Part shown: piece by piece, positions 7,440 to 15,988 of the stretch
Position numbering within the stretch: position 1 is the stretch's first letter
Layout of the letters: every line of letters starts with the position of its first letter
From: Oceanobacillus sojae
Lineage (GTDB): Bacteria > Bacillota > Bacilli > Bacillales > Amphibacillaceae
DNA: 64,000 bases
Assembly: GCF_007991515.1 (NCBI RefSeq)
Contig: NZ_BJYM01000025.1
Span: 1 to 64,000 of the forward strand
Reading direction: 5' to 3'
Program-made: the position numbers and the translations under genes
The notes under the pieces: model-generated
What the model was told of the DNA's origin: nothing
Databases searched by the model: none
Seen by the model: the letters and a program-made list of their open reading frames with translations, nothing else

Positions 7440-9161
7440 ATGTTTGATGATCGTGCAGGAAAAATACTCGTTGAGTTGCTCTCAGACTGGGGTGTGGACC
7501 ATATTTACGGAATGCATGGGGATTCGATTAATCATCTGATGGAAGAGCTGCGGAAAGCAGAGGATAAGATAAAATATATTCAGGTTCGTCATGAAGAAGC
7601 CGGGGCACTGGCTGCCTCTGCTTATGCAAAATTGACCGGCAAGCTTGGTGTTTGTTTATCAATCGCTGGACCGGGAGCAATTCATTTATTAAATGGCTTG
7701 TATGATGCGAAAAAGGATCACGCTCCTGTTCTAGTACTTGCCGGACAGGTCCCGACCGATCAAATTGGAACGGACAGCTTTCAGGAAGTGAATATGGAAC
7801 GTATTTTTGATGATGTCGCAGTCTACAACAAACAGGTTGTCTCGGAGGAGCAGCTCCCTTCTATGGTCAACCAGGCCATCCGCACGGCTTATGCGGAAAA
7901 AGGCGTGTCTGTGTTAACCCTGCCGGATGATATTTCTGCAGAGAAAATTAAAAATAAGGTGCAGAAAAATGCCGTGATATATGAAGCACCAGAGCTTGCA
8001 CCGGACACTGCTGCAATGCAGGAAGCTGTGTCTGCAATAGAAAAGGCGAAGAAGCCGATTATTTTAGCGGGAACCGGAACAAAAAAGGCAAAGGAAGAGC
8101 TGGCGGCATTTTCCGATAAGATTGCAGCTCCTGTCGTTATTTCTCTCCCTGCTAAAGGGGTTATGGAGGATGAACATCCTAATTTCCTTGGCAACCTGGG
8201 GATGATAGGCACTAAACCGGCCTATGAAGCGATGGAGGATGCCGATTTACTGATATTGATCGGCACGTCTTATCCGTATACGGAATTTTTACCAGAGGAT
8301 GTCACCTGTATTCAAATCGATAGCAATCCGCTTCAAATTGGTAAAAGATATCCTGTTGATATCGGTATAGCCGGAGATGCGAAAAAAACGCTCACCTGGT
8401 TCAATGAACAGCTGCATCAGACGGAGAAACGTGATTTCTTAGAAAAGTACCAGGAGAAAATGGCAGACTGGTGGAAAGAAATGAGGGGTGATGAAGAACA
8501 GACCTCCACACCTATTAAGCCGCAGCAGGTCATTCATGAAGTACAGAAAATTACAGCGGATGATGCTATCCTATCTGTTGATGTCGGCAATGTAACTGTA
8601 TGGGCAGCACGTCACTTCCGTATGAAAACAACACAGGATTTCCTAATCTCCAGCTGGCTTGGTACCATGGGCTGCGGACTTCCTGGAGCGATTGCAGGGA
8701 AGCTGGCTTTCCCTGACAGGCAAGTAATCGGTCTCTGCGGTGATGGCGGATTTACAATGAATATGCAGGATTTCCTGACTGCGGTGAAGTATAACCTGCC
8801 AATGATTATTGTCATTTTTAATAATGAACGGATCGGTATGATTAAATACGAGCAGGAAGCTGGAGGAAACCTGGATTATAAGACAGGCTTAGAAAGCTTT
8901 AACTTTGCCCGTTTTGCAGAAACCTGCGGCGGCAAAGGCTATCGCGTAGAGAAATTCGAGGAACTGAAGCCGTCTCTGGAGGCTGCTGCATCCTTTAACC
9001 AGCCGGCGATTATTGATGTCTGTATTGAGGATGAACCGCCGATTCCAGGCAAGCTTTCTTATGATCAGGTAACCAGCTATTCCAAGCAAACGATTAAGAA
9101 ACTGTTTGAAAAAGGGAAACTGGAGCTTCCGCCGGTTCGTAAGGGGTTAAAGCGGATGTAA
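7440..9161 (+). CDS. Thiamine-diphosphate-dependent pyruvate oxidase (YdaP/SpxB-like)
   Basis: The product of about 573 residues has the three-domain TPP/FAD layout of the acetolactate synthase/pyruvate oxidase family. The N-terminal TPP-binding Glu lies in QVRHEEAGA. The central FAD domain holds IILAGTGTKKA. The C-terminal TPP motif is GLCGDGGFTMN with a following FNN. YdaP-type enzymes convert pyruvate, phosphate and oxygen to acetyl phosphate, CO2 and hydrogen peroxide, or feed electrons to menaquinone. I chose ATG 7440 because AAAAGGAG ends at 7430, leaving nine bases; ATG 7431 abuts the ribosome site. The gene stands alone with a strong terminator. Confidence 0.88.
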   Translation: MFDDRAGKILVELLSDWGVDHIYGMHGDSINHLMEELRKAEDKIKYIQVRHEEAGALAASAYAKLTGKLGVCLSIAGPGAIHLLNGLYDAKKDHAPVLVLAGQVPTDQIGTDSFQEVNMERIFDDVAVYNKQVVSEEQLPSMVNQAIRTAYAEKGVSVLTLPDDISAEKIKNKVQKNAVIYEAPELAPDTAAMQEAVSAIEKAKKPIILAGTGTKKAKEELAAFSDKIAAPVVISLPAKGVMEDEHPNFLGNLGMIGTKPAYEAMEDADLLILIGTSYPYTEFLPEDVTCIQIDSNPLQIGKRYPVDIGIAGDAKKTLTWFNEQLHQTEKRDFLEKYQEKMADWWKEMRGDEEQTSTPIKPQQVIHEVQKITADDAILSVDVGNVTVWAARHFRMKTTQDFLISSWLGTMGCGLPGAIAGKLAFPDRQVIGLCGDGGFTMNMQDFLTAVKYNLPMIIVIFNNERIGMIKYEQEAGGNLDYKTGLESFNFARFAETCGGKGYRVEKFEELKPSLEAAASFNQPAIIDVCIEDEPPIPGKLSYDQVTSYSKQTIKKLFEKGKLELPPVRKGLKRM

Positions 9162-9181
9162 GGATATATTCCTTTACTTCG

Positions 9182-9219
9182 AAAAAGAAGGCATGACCAA
9201 TTGGTTATGCCTTCTTTTT
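9182..9219. terminator. Bidirectional terminator
   Basis: AAAAAGAAGGCAT pairs with ATGCCTTCTTTTT around an ACC/GGT extended stem. It lies between the convergent pyruvate oxidase and LicR-like genes, with A/T runs on both sides. Confidence 0.9.
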
Positions 9220-9246
9220 ATACTGCCATCAACATGACACATACGC

Positions 9247-11196
9247 TTATAATCTTTCTATTGTTTCCAACATACTCATAAACGACCCTTTATCTGTTAT
9301 CTGAATAAGTTTCTGCAGACTTTCCGGATGCTCAATTAACTTGCTGATCATTTCATAAAGCGGCTGCAGGTCTTCTATGCTGTTCTTCTTCACACTGAGC
9401 AGCAGCACAAATTGAACTGTCTTTTCTGCTGTCCATGAAATTGGCTCTGTTAAGGTGGCAATCGAAATAAAAGTCTGCTGCGACTGCGGTGTTAATGGAT
9501 GCGGAATTGCCACCAGGTTGCCAAAGGCAGTGGGGGCAATTTTTTCTCTTTCATAAATGGATTCAAGAAATCGAGTTCTTTTTCTATCATCTGATTCTAT
9601 TTTTCTGATCATAAATTCAAGAATATCTTCTTTGGCAGGGAATGATTGATTTAAAAATAAATAGTCCTCTTGTAAATAATTCTGAATGACGTTGGATGAG
9701 GTTCCGGCTATATAGGATGAAATATGCTGAAGATCCTCCTTGCTGATGATTGCATTCACTTCCACAATAGGAATACCTAAATCCTCATGAATCGGTATGG
9801 TCGTTATAATAAAATCAATATCCTCTAATGGATATGTGGATAAGCGATAATATTCTGTCGTTCCTGCGATATCCATTTTTCCATCAAATTTTGACTTTAG
9901 CCGATAATAAATTAATTGCGACGTGCCCATTCCGGAAGCGCAGACAATCAGACAGCGCTTTGGCCCCTGCTTCAGCTTCTGTCTCTCCATTGCCGCTCCA
10001 ATATGAAGCGCCAGATAGGCGATTTCATTTTCATCAATGGCGATCTCTGTATGTTTCTCAATAACAACTCCAGCATGTACTGCCGCCTGGAAAGCAAGCT
10101 GATAGTTTTTCTTAATGCTTTCCAGCATAGGGTTTCTAATATTCATCCCATATTTATACCGATTCATTGCCGGTTTCAAATGAAGTCCCAGGTTAATCAT
10201 CAGCTCCCTGTCATGGCGGATATTTAAGTGCATCTCCAGCTCAATCCGGTTTAACATGGCAATAACTAGTTCATAAATTACCGGATCAAGAAGGCTTTCT
10301 ATATCCTGGTTTTCTCCTGTATCAGCAGCTGTAAGTATCTTTGTCCCCAATAAATGCAATGCAATATAGGAGGTTTCCGTCGGAGGAAAGGTTACTCCTA
10401 ACTCCTCCTCTATATCCTCGACAATTTTTTCTGCAACTCTGTATTCTTTTGTGCGGTTTACCTCCTGCTTCGGATTAGCTTCATTATCGACCGGATGGCC
10501 GTTTTGAATACGCAGCACCGCAATAGCAATATGAATAAATAAATTCTGTATCGCTATATCTGAAAGGGTCATATCCTGCTCATCCAGACGCGCAATAATC
10601 GTATGCTTAATAAAGTCTGTCTGTTCCTTTGGCAGCCTGATAAAGCCGTCATACATATCGCCGCTAGAGTCACTTCCTCTTTGAATCAGGTATTCGGCCA
10701 TACAAAACCGTATTTTAATCTCTTCCCCGATAATTCTAATCCCGTAATTCGGCTTCACACGAATATCCAGATAGAAATTAGATAAATGCTCTCTTACTAA
10801 TTTCATATCGTTTTGAATGGTTGCTTTGCTGATGTACATCTCATCTGCCAAGTCTTCCAGCTTCAAATAGTCCATGGTTAAAAGTAATTTCTGAATAATA
10901 TAACGTACACGCTGATCCGGTGTATTTGGGATTTGTTTCTGATCTTTATTTTCATATAATGCCGTGGTTAAGAAGTGGCGAAATAACTGCTCATCCTCGA
11001 TATGCAAGTGATACCCGCGGCCTTTTATCGATTGAATCGATGCTCCGTGCGAAAGAAGCTGCTGATTCAATTTTTTTATATCTTCTTGCGTGGTACGCGG
11101 GGTTACTTGATTAATATTTGCTATAAATTTGCTTGTCAAAGCTTTCTTTGCCTGAATTAATTCCTTCAATATAGAACGAAGCCGCCTGTCCATCAT
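9247..11196 (-). CDS. LicR-type PTS-regulated transcriptional activator
   Basis: The 649-residue multidomain regulator has these parts in order. An N-terminal helix-turn-helix lies at about 1-60, with a second Mga-like helix-turn-helix at about 90-150 (LEDLADEMYISKATIQNDMKLV). Two PTS regulation domains follow, at about 190-300 and 305-405, with conserved histidines such as SYIALHLLGTK and EIAYLALHIGAAM. An EIIB-like domain begins LIVCASGMGTSQLIYYRL near 418, and a C-terminal EIIA-like domain contains AIPHPL. LicR activators switch on beta-glucoside PTS operons when substrate uptake dephosphorylates them, and HPr phosphorylation supports activity. The adjacent cellobiose-type PTS operon, same strand, is the obvious target. 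Confidence 0.9.
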   Translation of the reverse strand: MMDRRLRSILKELIQAKKALTSKFIANINQVTPRTTQEDIKKLNQQLLSHGASIQSIKGRGYHLHIEDEQLFRHFLTTALYENKDQKQIPNTPDQRVRYIIQKLLLTMDYLKLEDLADEMYISKATIQNDMKLVREHLSNFYLDIRVKPNYGIRIIGEEIKIRFCMAEYLIQRGSDSSGDMYDGFIRLPKEQTDFIKHTIIARLDEQDMTLSDIAIQNLFIHIAIAVLRIQNGHPVDNEANPKQEVNRTKEYRVAEKIVEDIEEELGVTFPPTETSYIALHLLGTKILTAADTGENQDIESLLDPVIYELVIAMLNRIELEMHLNIRHDRELMINLGLHLKPAMNRYKYGMNIRNPMLESIKKNYQLAFQAAVHAGVVIEKHTEIAIDENEIAYLALHIGAAMERQKLKQGPKRCLIVCASGMGTSQLIYYRLKSKFDGKMDIAGTTEYYRLSTYPLEDIDFIITTIPIHEDLGIPIVEVNAIISKEDLQHISSYIAGTSSNVIQNYLQEDYLFLNQSFPAKEDILEFMIRKIESDDRKRTRFLESIYEREKIAPTAFGNLVAIPHPLTPQSQQTFISIATLTEPISWTAEKTVQFVLLLSVKKNSIEDLQPLYEMISKLIEHPESLQKLIQITDKGSFMSMLETIERL

Positions 11197-11292
11197 GACA
11201 CCCCTCGCGAAAGAGAAGACGTCTTAAAAACATCTTCTCCCTATCTTTGTAACGAATCTATCTATATTATACTTTTTTCTTCCATCTCGTAA

Positions 11293-12696
11293 TTATTTTT
11301 CTTCGTCAAAGCCATTTTCTTCACTTATACGCTTAAACCAATGGGCACTTTTCTTTGGCGTACGCTCCTTCGTTTCCAGATTGACAGAGAAGAATCCATA
11401 ACGATTTTTATAGGCATTCGCCCAGGACCAGTTGTCCATTGTTGTCCATAGATGATAGCCCCTTGCATGACAGCCTTCTTCCATCGCCTGGTGCAGCCAT
11501 TTTAAATGATCTCTGATAAACGTAATCCGATAATCATCCTGAATTTGCCCATCTACTATAAAGCGCTCTTCGTTTTGCACACCCATCCCGTTTTCTGAAA
11601 TAAATGAATCGATATTATGATAGTTATCTTTTAAATTTATCATAATATCATAGATTCCCTTCTCATAAATCTCCCAGCCGCGATATTCGTTCATCCGTCT
11701 TCCCGGCATTTCATAATTATCAAAGAACCAGTCCGGCATAAACGGCCCATGCGGATTCGGGAGATGTTCCTTTGCCTTCACTCTTCTTGGCTGGTAGTAG
11801 TTCACACCCAATAAATCAATCGTATTTTCTTTAATTAGGGCTGCGTCGCCATCCTTTGTGTGAGGGAGATGGCTGTATTCAGCCAGCAATTGAATCAGAT
11901 CCTTGGGATAATGCCCCAACACAGCCGGGTCTAAAAAGCTTCGGTTAAAAAATAGATCGGCAATATGGGCTGCTTTTTTATCTGCGGGATGATCACTCCT
12001 TGGATAGGACGGTGTGAGATTAAGGATAATCCCGATTTTCCCGTCCTTTATATCAAGCTCTTTAAATGCCTTCACGGCCTTCGCATGAGCGATAATTGTG
12101 TGATAAGCTACCTGAAAGGCCCGTTTGGCATCGACAATATTCGGATAATGAAAATTATATAGATAGCCGCCTTCCACAGGTACAATTGGTTCATTAAATG
12201 TAAACCACTTCTTGACACGATCACCGAAAAGCTCAAAGGCTGTTTTGGCATATTGCTGATACATATCGGTGACATCACGGTTTTCCCAACCGCCTATTTC
12301 CTGTAGTTCAAGTGGCATATCAAAGTGAAAAAGATTTACAAAGGGCTCAATCCCCTGCTTAATCAGTTCATCAATGACATGGTTATAAAAAGAAACAGCT
12401 TCCTGATTCACTTCACCTGTACCGCCTGGAATCAGCCTGGACCAGGAAATGGATAAGCGAAAAGAGTTATGCCCATATTCCTTCATTAATGCAATATCCT
12501 CCTGATACCGATGATAAAAATCAGAAGTATACTCCGGACCCACTTGGTTATAAAACCGCTCAGGCTCTATCTCGTACCAGTAATCCCAGATGTTTTTTCC
12601 TCTTCCGCCTTCATCAGCCGCCCCTTCAATCTGTGTTGCAGAGGTAGCACTTCCCCACCAGAAATCTTTTGGAAATTGATATTGTTGTGTTGTCAT
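11293..12696 (-). CDS. 6-phospho-beta-glucosidase, GH1
   Basis: The 467-residue cytosolic GH1 enzyme hydrolyses phosphorylated beta-glucosides such as cellobiose 6-phosphate delivered by the PTS. The acid/base Glu169 lies in TFNEP and the nucleophile Glu368 in ISENGMG. The N-terminal FWWGSATSATQIEGA motif is typical of the family. It is the last gene of the PTS operon, 15 bases after the EIIA stop, with an AATGGAGGG ribosome site. It replaces the GH4 enzyme (licH) of the B. subtilis lic operon. Confidence 0.93.
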   Translation of the reverse strand: MTTQQYQFPKDFWWGSATSATQIEGAADEGGRGKNIWDYWYEIEPERFYNQVGPEYTSDFYHRYQEDIALMKEYGHNSFRLSISWSRLIPGGTGEVNQEAVSFYNHVIDELIKQGIEPFVNLFHFDMPLELQEIGGWENRDVTDMYQQYAKTAFELFGDRVKKWFTFNEPIVPVEGGYLYNFHYPNIVDAKRAFQVAYHTIIAHAKAVKAFKELDIKDGKIGIILNLTPSYPRSDHPADKKAAHIADLFFNRSFLDPAVLGHYPKDLIQLLAEYSHLPHTKDGDAALIKENTIDLLGVNYYQPRRVKAKEHLPNPHGPFMPDWFFDNYEMPGRRMNEYRGWEIYEKGIYDIMINLKDNYHNIDSFISENGMGVQNEERFIVDGQIQDDYRITFIRDHLKWLHQAMEEGCHARGYHLWTTMDNWSWANAYKNRYGFFSVNLETKERTPKKSAHWFKRISEENGFDEEK

Positions 12697-12711
12697 ATAG
12701 AAAACCCTCCA

Positions 12712-13023
12712 TTATTTCATTCGATATAGCTCAATAATTTCAACTGCCAAATCGCGTGTCGTCATTGCATTCATTAAATGATCCTGCGAATGTACAAGCA
12801 ACAGATTAATTTCCTGCTTATCCCCCTTCGCCTCATCTTGCAATAATGCAGTTTGATAGTGATGTGCATTCGTTAATTCGTTTCCTGCTGCTTGAATCAG
12901 CTTATCTGCTTCCTCAAATTTTCCTTCTTTGGCAACCTGGATTGCTTCCATTGCATTTGATTTCCCATTACCAGCATAAAGGATAATTTGAAAGGCGGTT
13001 TCTGTCATTTTTGATTGATCCAT
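12712..13023 (-). CDS. PTS lactose/cellobiose-type EIIA
   Basis: The 103-residue soluble phosphocarrier of the Lac family is mostly helical and forms a trimer in known members. His78 in LLLVHSQDHLMNA is the phosphorylation site, with the metal-binding Asp81 beside it. It passes phosphate from HPr to the EIIB encoded upstream. It lies between the EIIC and GH1 genes on the same transcript. Confidence 0.93.
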   Translation of the reverse strand: MDQSKMTETAFQIILYAGNGKSNAMEAIQVAKEGKFEEADKLIQAAGNELTNAHHYQTALLQDEAKGDKQEINLLLVHSQDHLMNAMTTRDLAVEIIELYRMK

Positions 13024-13073
13024 ATTTATCTCCCCTACCTGTACAAGATTGCTTCTTTGGTGTATCTTTTCGA

Positions 13074-14375
13074 TCAGCTTGCTTTGGTTTCTTCTCCTGA
13101 TTTTTCTGTTTCATAATAGTTTTTATCGAGAATTTTCAGGAACGGCCACCAAATAATCATCACAACGAAGAGATTAAATGCCTGCAGTACAGCGCCCTGC
13201 CATGCATTTCCTGTAGCCAGAAAACCGCTGAGTAATGGCGGTGTTGTCCATGGCACGATAATCCCCGCAGGTTTTGGAACGAGCCCCGTCGACATGCTTA
13301 CATACGTAATGACAGTTACCACCACTGGTGCAATAAGCCATGGAATAAGCACTAAGGGATTCATAATAATTGGAAGCCCGAAAATAATTGGCTCATTCAC
13401 ATTAAAAACGCCTGGCGGGCCGCCTAATTTCCCAATTTCTTTTAATTGTCTGCTTCGCCCGATAAGTATAATCAAAATAATGACAGCTAAAGTCATTCCC
13501 GAACCGCCCATTCCGACAAGAAAGGAATCAATAAATTGCTTGGTAATTATGTTAGGTAATTCTGCTCCAGCTTGAAAGGCAGATAAATTCTGTTCATTCA
13601 GGCTGTACCAGATAGGATCAAAAACAGAGTTTACGATAATTTGTCCATGCAATCCAAAGAACCAGAATACTTGGATAAGCAATACTGCAATAATTGTCGC
13701 CGGTAATCCGCTTCCCAATTGGGTCAACGGTTCCTGAACAACTGTGTAAATAAAGTTTTGGACCGTCTCAAATGGTGTAAAGCTCATCAGAATGCGCACG
13801 AGAAGAAAAACAGAAAGTGTGAACGCAATCGGCAGTAACGCACTAAATGACTTGGACACTGCTCCCGGTACACCGGCAGGCATTTTTATCATCCAATTCT
13901 TTTGGACAAAAAAACGATATAATTCCGCAGAAATAAAAGCAGTGAATATCCCTAAGAACATCCCTTGAGCTCCCAATGCTGATGCAGGGATCACCCCGGC
14001 TACTCCCTCCAGCACCTGGGGAGTTAAAATAATAAATGCAGCAACTGCCACTACACCGCCATAAATCGCCTCTCCTTTGTAGTGCTCAATTAATTTATAA
14101 CCGATACCAATAATGACAAACAGTCCCATAATACTTAACGTTGATGCTGAAGCAGGCCCCAGAGCCTCCTGATACCGAGCGAACGCATTCTCACTCATCA
14201 CAGAATCCAGGAACGGGAAGTTGGCGATAACCACAAAGATCGAACCAAATATAATTAATGGCAGCGCAACCATAAAACCATCTCTTAACGCGGATAAATA
14301 ACGGTTATTATTTAATTTATCCGCAATTGGGAGCAGTATATTCTCTAGCATCTGCATAAATTTACTATTTTCCAT
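13074..14375 (-). CDS. PTS cellobiose/beta-glucoside-type EIIC permease
   Basis: The 433-residue membrane transporter has about ten transmembrane helices and the EIIC features of the Lac family. These include an N-terminal amphipathic segment (FMQMLENILLPIADKLNNNRYLSALRDGFM), GLHGQIIV and the NVNEPIIFGLPIIMNP motif of the sugar site. It moves and phosphorylates beta-glucosides together with the separate EIIA and EIIB. The ribosome site AAAGGAGG is strong. Confidence 0.93.
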   Translation of the reverse strand: MENSKFMQMLENILLPIADKLNNNRYLSALRDGFMVALPLIIFGSIFVVIANFPFLDSVMSENAFARYQEALGPASASTLSIMGLFVIIGIGYKLIEHYKGEAIYGGVVAVAAFIILTPQVLEGVAGVIPASALGAQGMFLGIFTAFISAELYRFFVQKNWMIKMPAGVPGAVSKSFSALLPIAFTLSVFLLVRILMSFTPFETVQNFIYTVVQEPLTQLGSGLPATIIAVLLIQVFWFFGLHGQIIVNSVFDPIWYSLNEQNLSAFQAGAELPNIITKQFIDSFLVGMGGSGMTLAVIILIILIGRSRQLKEIGKLGGPPGVFNVNEPIIFGLPIIMNPLVLIPWLIAPVVVTVITYVSMSTGLVPKPAGIIVPWTTPPLLSGFLATGNAWQGAVLQAFNLFVVMIIWWPFLKILDKNYYETEKSGEETKAS

Positions 14376-14417
14376 CCGAATAAACCTCCTTTGTATTCAA
14401 AACATTTTTCCGCCCTA

Positions 14418-14723
14418 TCAGGAAAATAAAGACAATGCTTTCTCTAATACAGCTGCTCCATCCACTCTCCCATATGCTACAGGATCAATCACGTCGACAG
14501 GGATGCCTTCCTCAGCGGCAGCTTTTTCAAATTTCTTTTTTAAGAATCGCATTTGCGGACCAATTAACAGAACGTCTGCCTTTCCCAATTCCGTAAAAGC
14601 TTTATCCTGTGCCACTGCCCAGATTTTTACATCTATTCCCTTTGCAGATGCCGCTTCTTCCATTTTTGATACTAGCAGGCTTGTTGACATTCCCGATGAA
14701 CAAGCTAATAAAATGTGCTTCAT
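14418..14723 (-). CDS. PTS cellobiose-type EIIB
   Basis: This EIIB of about 101 residues carries the phosphocysteine Cys8 in LLACSSGMSTSLL, the P-loop-like signature of Lac-family EIIB. I start it at ATG 14723, because AAGGAGGGG lies seven bases upstream; a longer in-frame version to 14768 would begin within the promoter. It is the first gene of the PTS operon, so promoter and cre are immediately ahead of it. Confidence 0.93.
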   Translation of the reverse strand: MKHILLACSSGMSTSLLVSKMEEAASAKGIDVKIWAVAQDKAFTELGKADVLLIGPQMRFLKKKFEKAAAEEGIPVDVIDPVAYGRVDGAAVLEKALSLFS

Positions 14724-14766
14724 TGTTATTCCCCTCCTTGAGTTTATCTTGTTTTTCTCTACATTC

Positions 14767-14795
14767 ATTGTATTAAATAAGCGCTTACATTAAAA
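14767..14795 (-). promoter_or_regulatory. PTS operon promoter with cre in the spacer
   Basis: On the minus strand the -10 is TACAAT (14767-14772) and the -35 position holds TTTTAA (14790-14795), a poor match that suggests activator dependence. The 17-base spacer contains TGTAAGCGCTTATT (14776-14789), which fits the CcpA cre consensus TGWAANCGNTNWCA except for the last two bases. CcpA bound there would block RNA polymerase, giving glucose repression. Confidence 0.7.
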
Positions 14796-14804
14796 TCGAT
14801 TATT

Positions 14805-14824
14805 TTTCCGCTGCTTAACGGAAA
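14805..14824 (-). promoter_or_regulatory. Candidate LicR-activator dyad
   Basis: TTTCCG (14805-14810) and CGGAAA (14819-14824) form an inverted repeat with eight bases between. It is centred roughly 54 bases upstream of the expected start site of the PTS promoter, a normal position for an activator. The assignment to LicR is inference from position only. Confidence 0.3.
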
Positions 14825-14871
14825 TGGTTATAAAATGAAATTTTTCCTTACTGACTCATCCCGCAAGCAAT

Positions 14872-14906
14872 AAAATGCTTTCCCAATGTGAACGGGAAAG
14901 CATTTT
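14872..14906. terminator. Terminator of the LacI-family gene
   Basis: AAAATGCTTTCCC (14872-14884) pairs perfectly with its complement at 14894-14906, around a nine-base loop. It lies just beyond the stop codon of the repressor gene. Confidence 0.88.
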
Positions 14907-15866
14907 CTACTTTTTCTCATGATACTGTAGGCTCGGATAAAGATCGATAATTTCAGATGTGTTCTTACGTTCTGCTTCTATATTTCTAATAAGATGCTTC
15001 ACTAAACCTTCAGCAATTTGTTCGGCTGGTACACCGACGGAATAAATCGGCATCTCGATGGACTTAAATTGCTTGATATTATCGTAGGCAATAATGGTTT
15101 TCCGGGATTCCAGTCCATCGATATGATGTAAAGCTCCCATCGTAATATCATAACTCCCGCAAATAATACCGTCATGCAGTGTCTCCGTTTTTAAAAATTC
15201 TTTGACAGCCTGCTTTGTTGCCGTTTCGGTTAACCCGCCGGAATCAATGAGACGATAGTTTATCTGCTTCTCCCTGCAGTAATTTTCAATGGTTTCTTTC
15301 TTCACAATCTGCCGGATATCCTTTGTATGCAGCTCACCGATATAATCAATACTTTGATGCCCTTTTTCAATCAACAGGTCTACAGCCTGCTTCATGGCCC
15401 AATTATGATGGACGTTAATAATTGGATAAGGTAACTTCCGGGCAACCCCATAAGCAATGACAGGAATATTATTCGTGATTTTCTCTGGCAAGGTAGTAGC
15501 CTCTCCCTCATCAAAAACAATAACGCCATCAAAGCGTAATTCTAAAAACTTACTCGCTGCTGTAATTGGATTATCAATAGAGACAGCCATAAAGTATCCA
15601 GCCTGCTTTAATGCCTCATTTACCTGCGTTGCCAACGTTGTTATCGCTACTCTATCCACTGCCGGCCAAATCAAACCAATTGTATGACTCTTGTTTGATA
15701 CGAGCGATCGGGCAGAGTTATTTGGAATATAATTCATCTCTTCTGCTTTTTCTTTAATTTTTCTTTTGGTTGCTTCTGTGACGAGCGGAGAATCCTTCAA
15801 CGCCTTGCTCACTGTGGAATAACTCACCCCGCACTCGGTCGCAATATCCTTTAAAGTTACAGCCAT
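14907..15866 (-). CDS. LacI-family repressor, probable hexuronate-pathway regulator
   Basis: The 319-residue protein starts with a LacI-type helix-turn-helix (TLKDIATECGVSYSTVSKALKDS) and hinge (NSARSLVSNKSHTIGLI), then a periplasmic-binding-like effector domain. It diverges from the TRAP/uxaC operon. A perfect 18-bp palindrome with a central CG, the usual shape of a LacI-family operator, lies upstream of dctP and again upstream of the GH31 gene. The most economical reading is that it represses both units and is released by a hexuronate or pathway intermediate. It could be called KdgR-like by function, but I do not assign a symbol. Confidence 0.88.
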   Translation of the reverse strand: MAVTLKDIATECGVSYSTVSKALKDSPLVTEATKRKIKEKAEEMNYIPNNSARSLVSNKSHTIGLIWPAVDRVAITTLATQVNEALKQAGYFMAVSIDNPITAASKFLELRFDGVIVFDEGEATTLPEKITNNIPVIAYGVARKLPYPIINVHHNWAMKQAVDLLIEKGHQSIDYIGELHTKDIRQIVKKETIENYCREKQINYRLIDSGGLTETATKQAVKEFLKTETLHDGIICGSYDITMGALHHIDGLESRKTIIAYDNIKQFKSIEMPIYSVGVPAEQIAEGLVKHLIRNIEAERKNTSEIIDLYPSLQYHEKK

Positions 15867-15904
15867 TTGTTTACTCCTTAAAAATTATCTATTGATTTCT
15901 TCTT

Positions 15905-15918
15905 GATATAATTATATC
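15905..15918. promoter_or_regulatory. Palindromic TATAAT box in the lacI/dctP divergent region
   Basis: GATATAATTATATC is a perfect palindrome that offers a consensus -10 (TATAAT) on both strands, at 15907-15912 and 15911-15916. The minus-strand one is well placed for the repressor gene. No good -35 could be matched for either direction. Confidence 0.4.
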
Positions 15919-15953
15919 ATAAGGAATAGGAAGTTTGATTTTTTTTATACCCG

Positions 15954-15971
15954 AATAACAACGTTGTTATT
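15954..15971. promoter_or_regulatory. LacI-family operator upstream of dctP
   Basis: AATAACAACGTTGTTATT is a perfect 18-bp palindrome ending 17 bases before the dctP start codon and just ahead of its ribosome site AGAGGAGG. An identical copy is at 24275-24292. This position lies at or after the expected transcription start, typical of repressor roadblocks. Confidence 0.8.
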
Positions 15972-15988
15972 TTAAGAGGAGGATAAAT

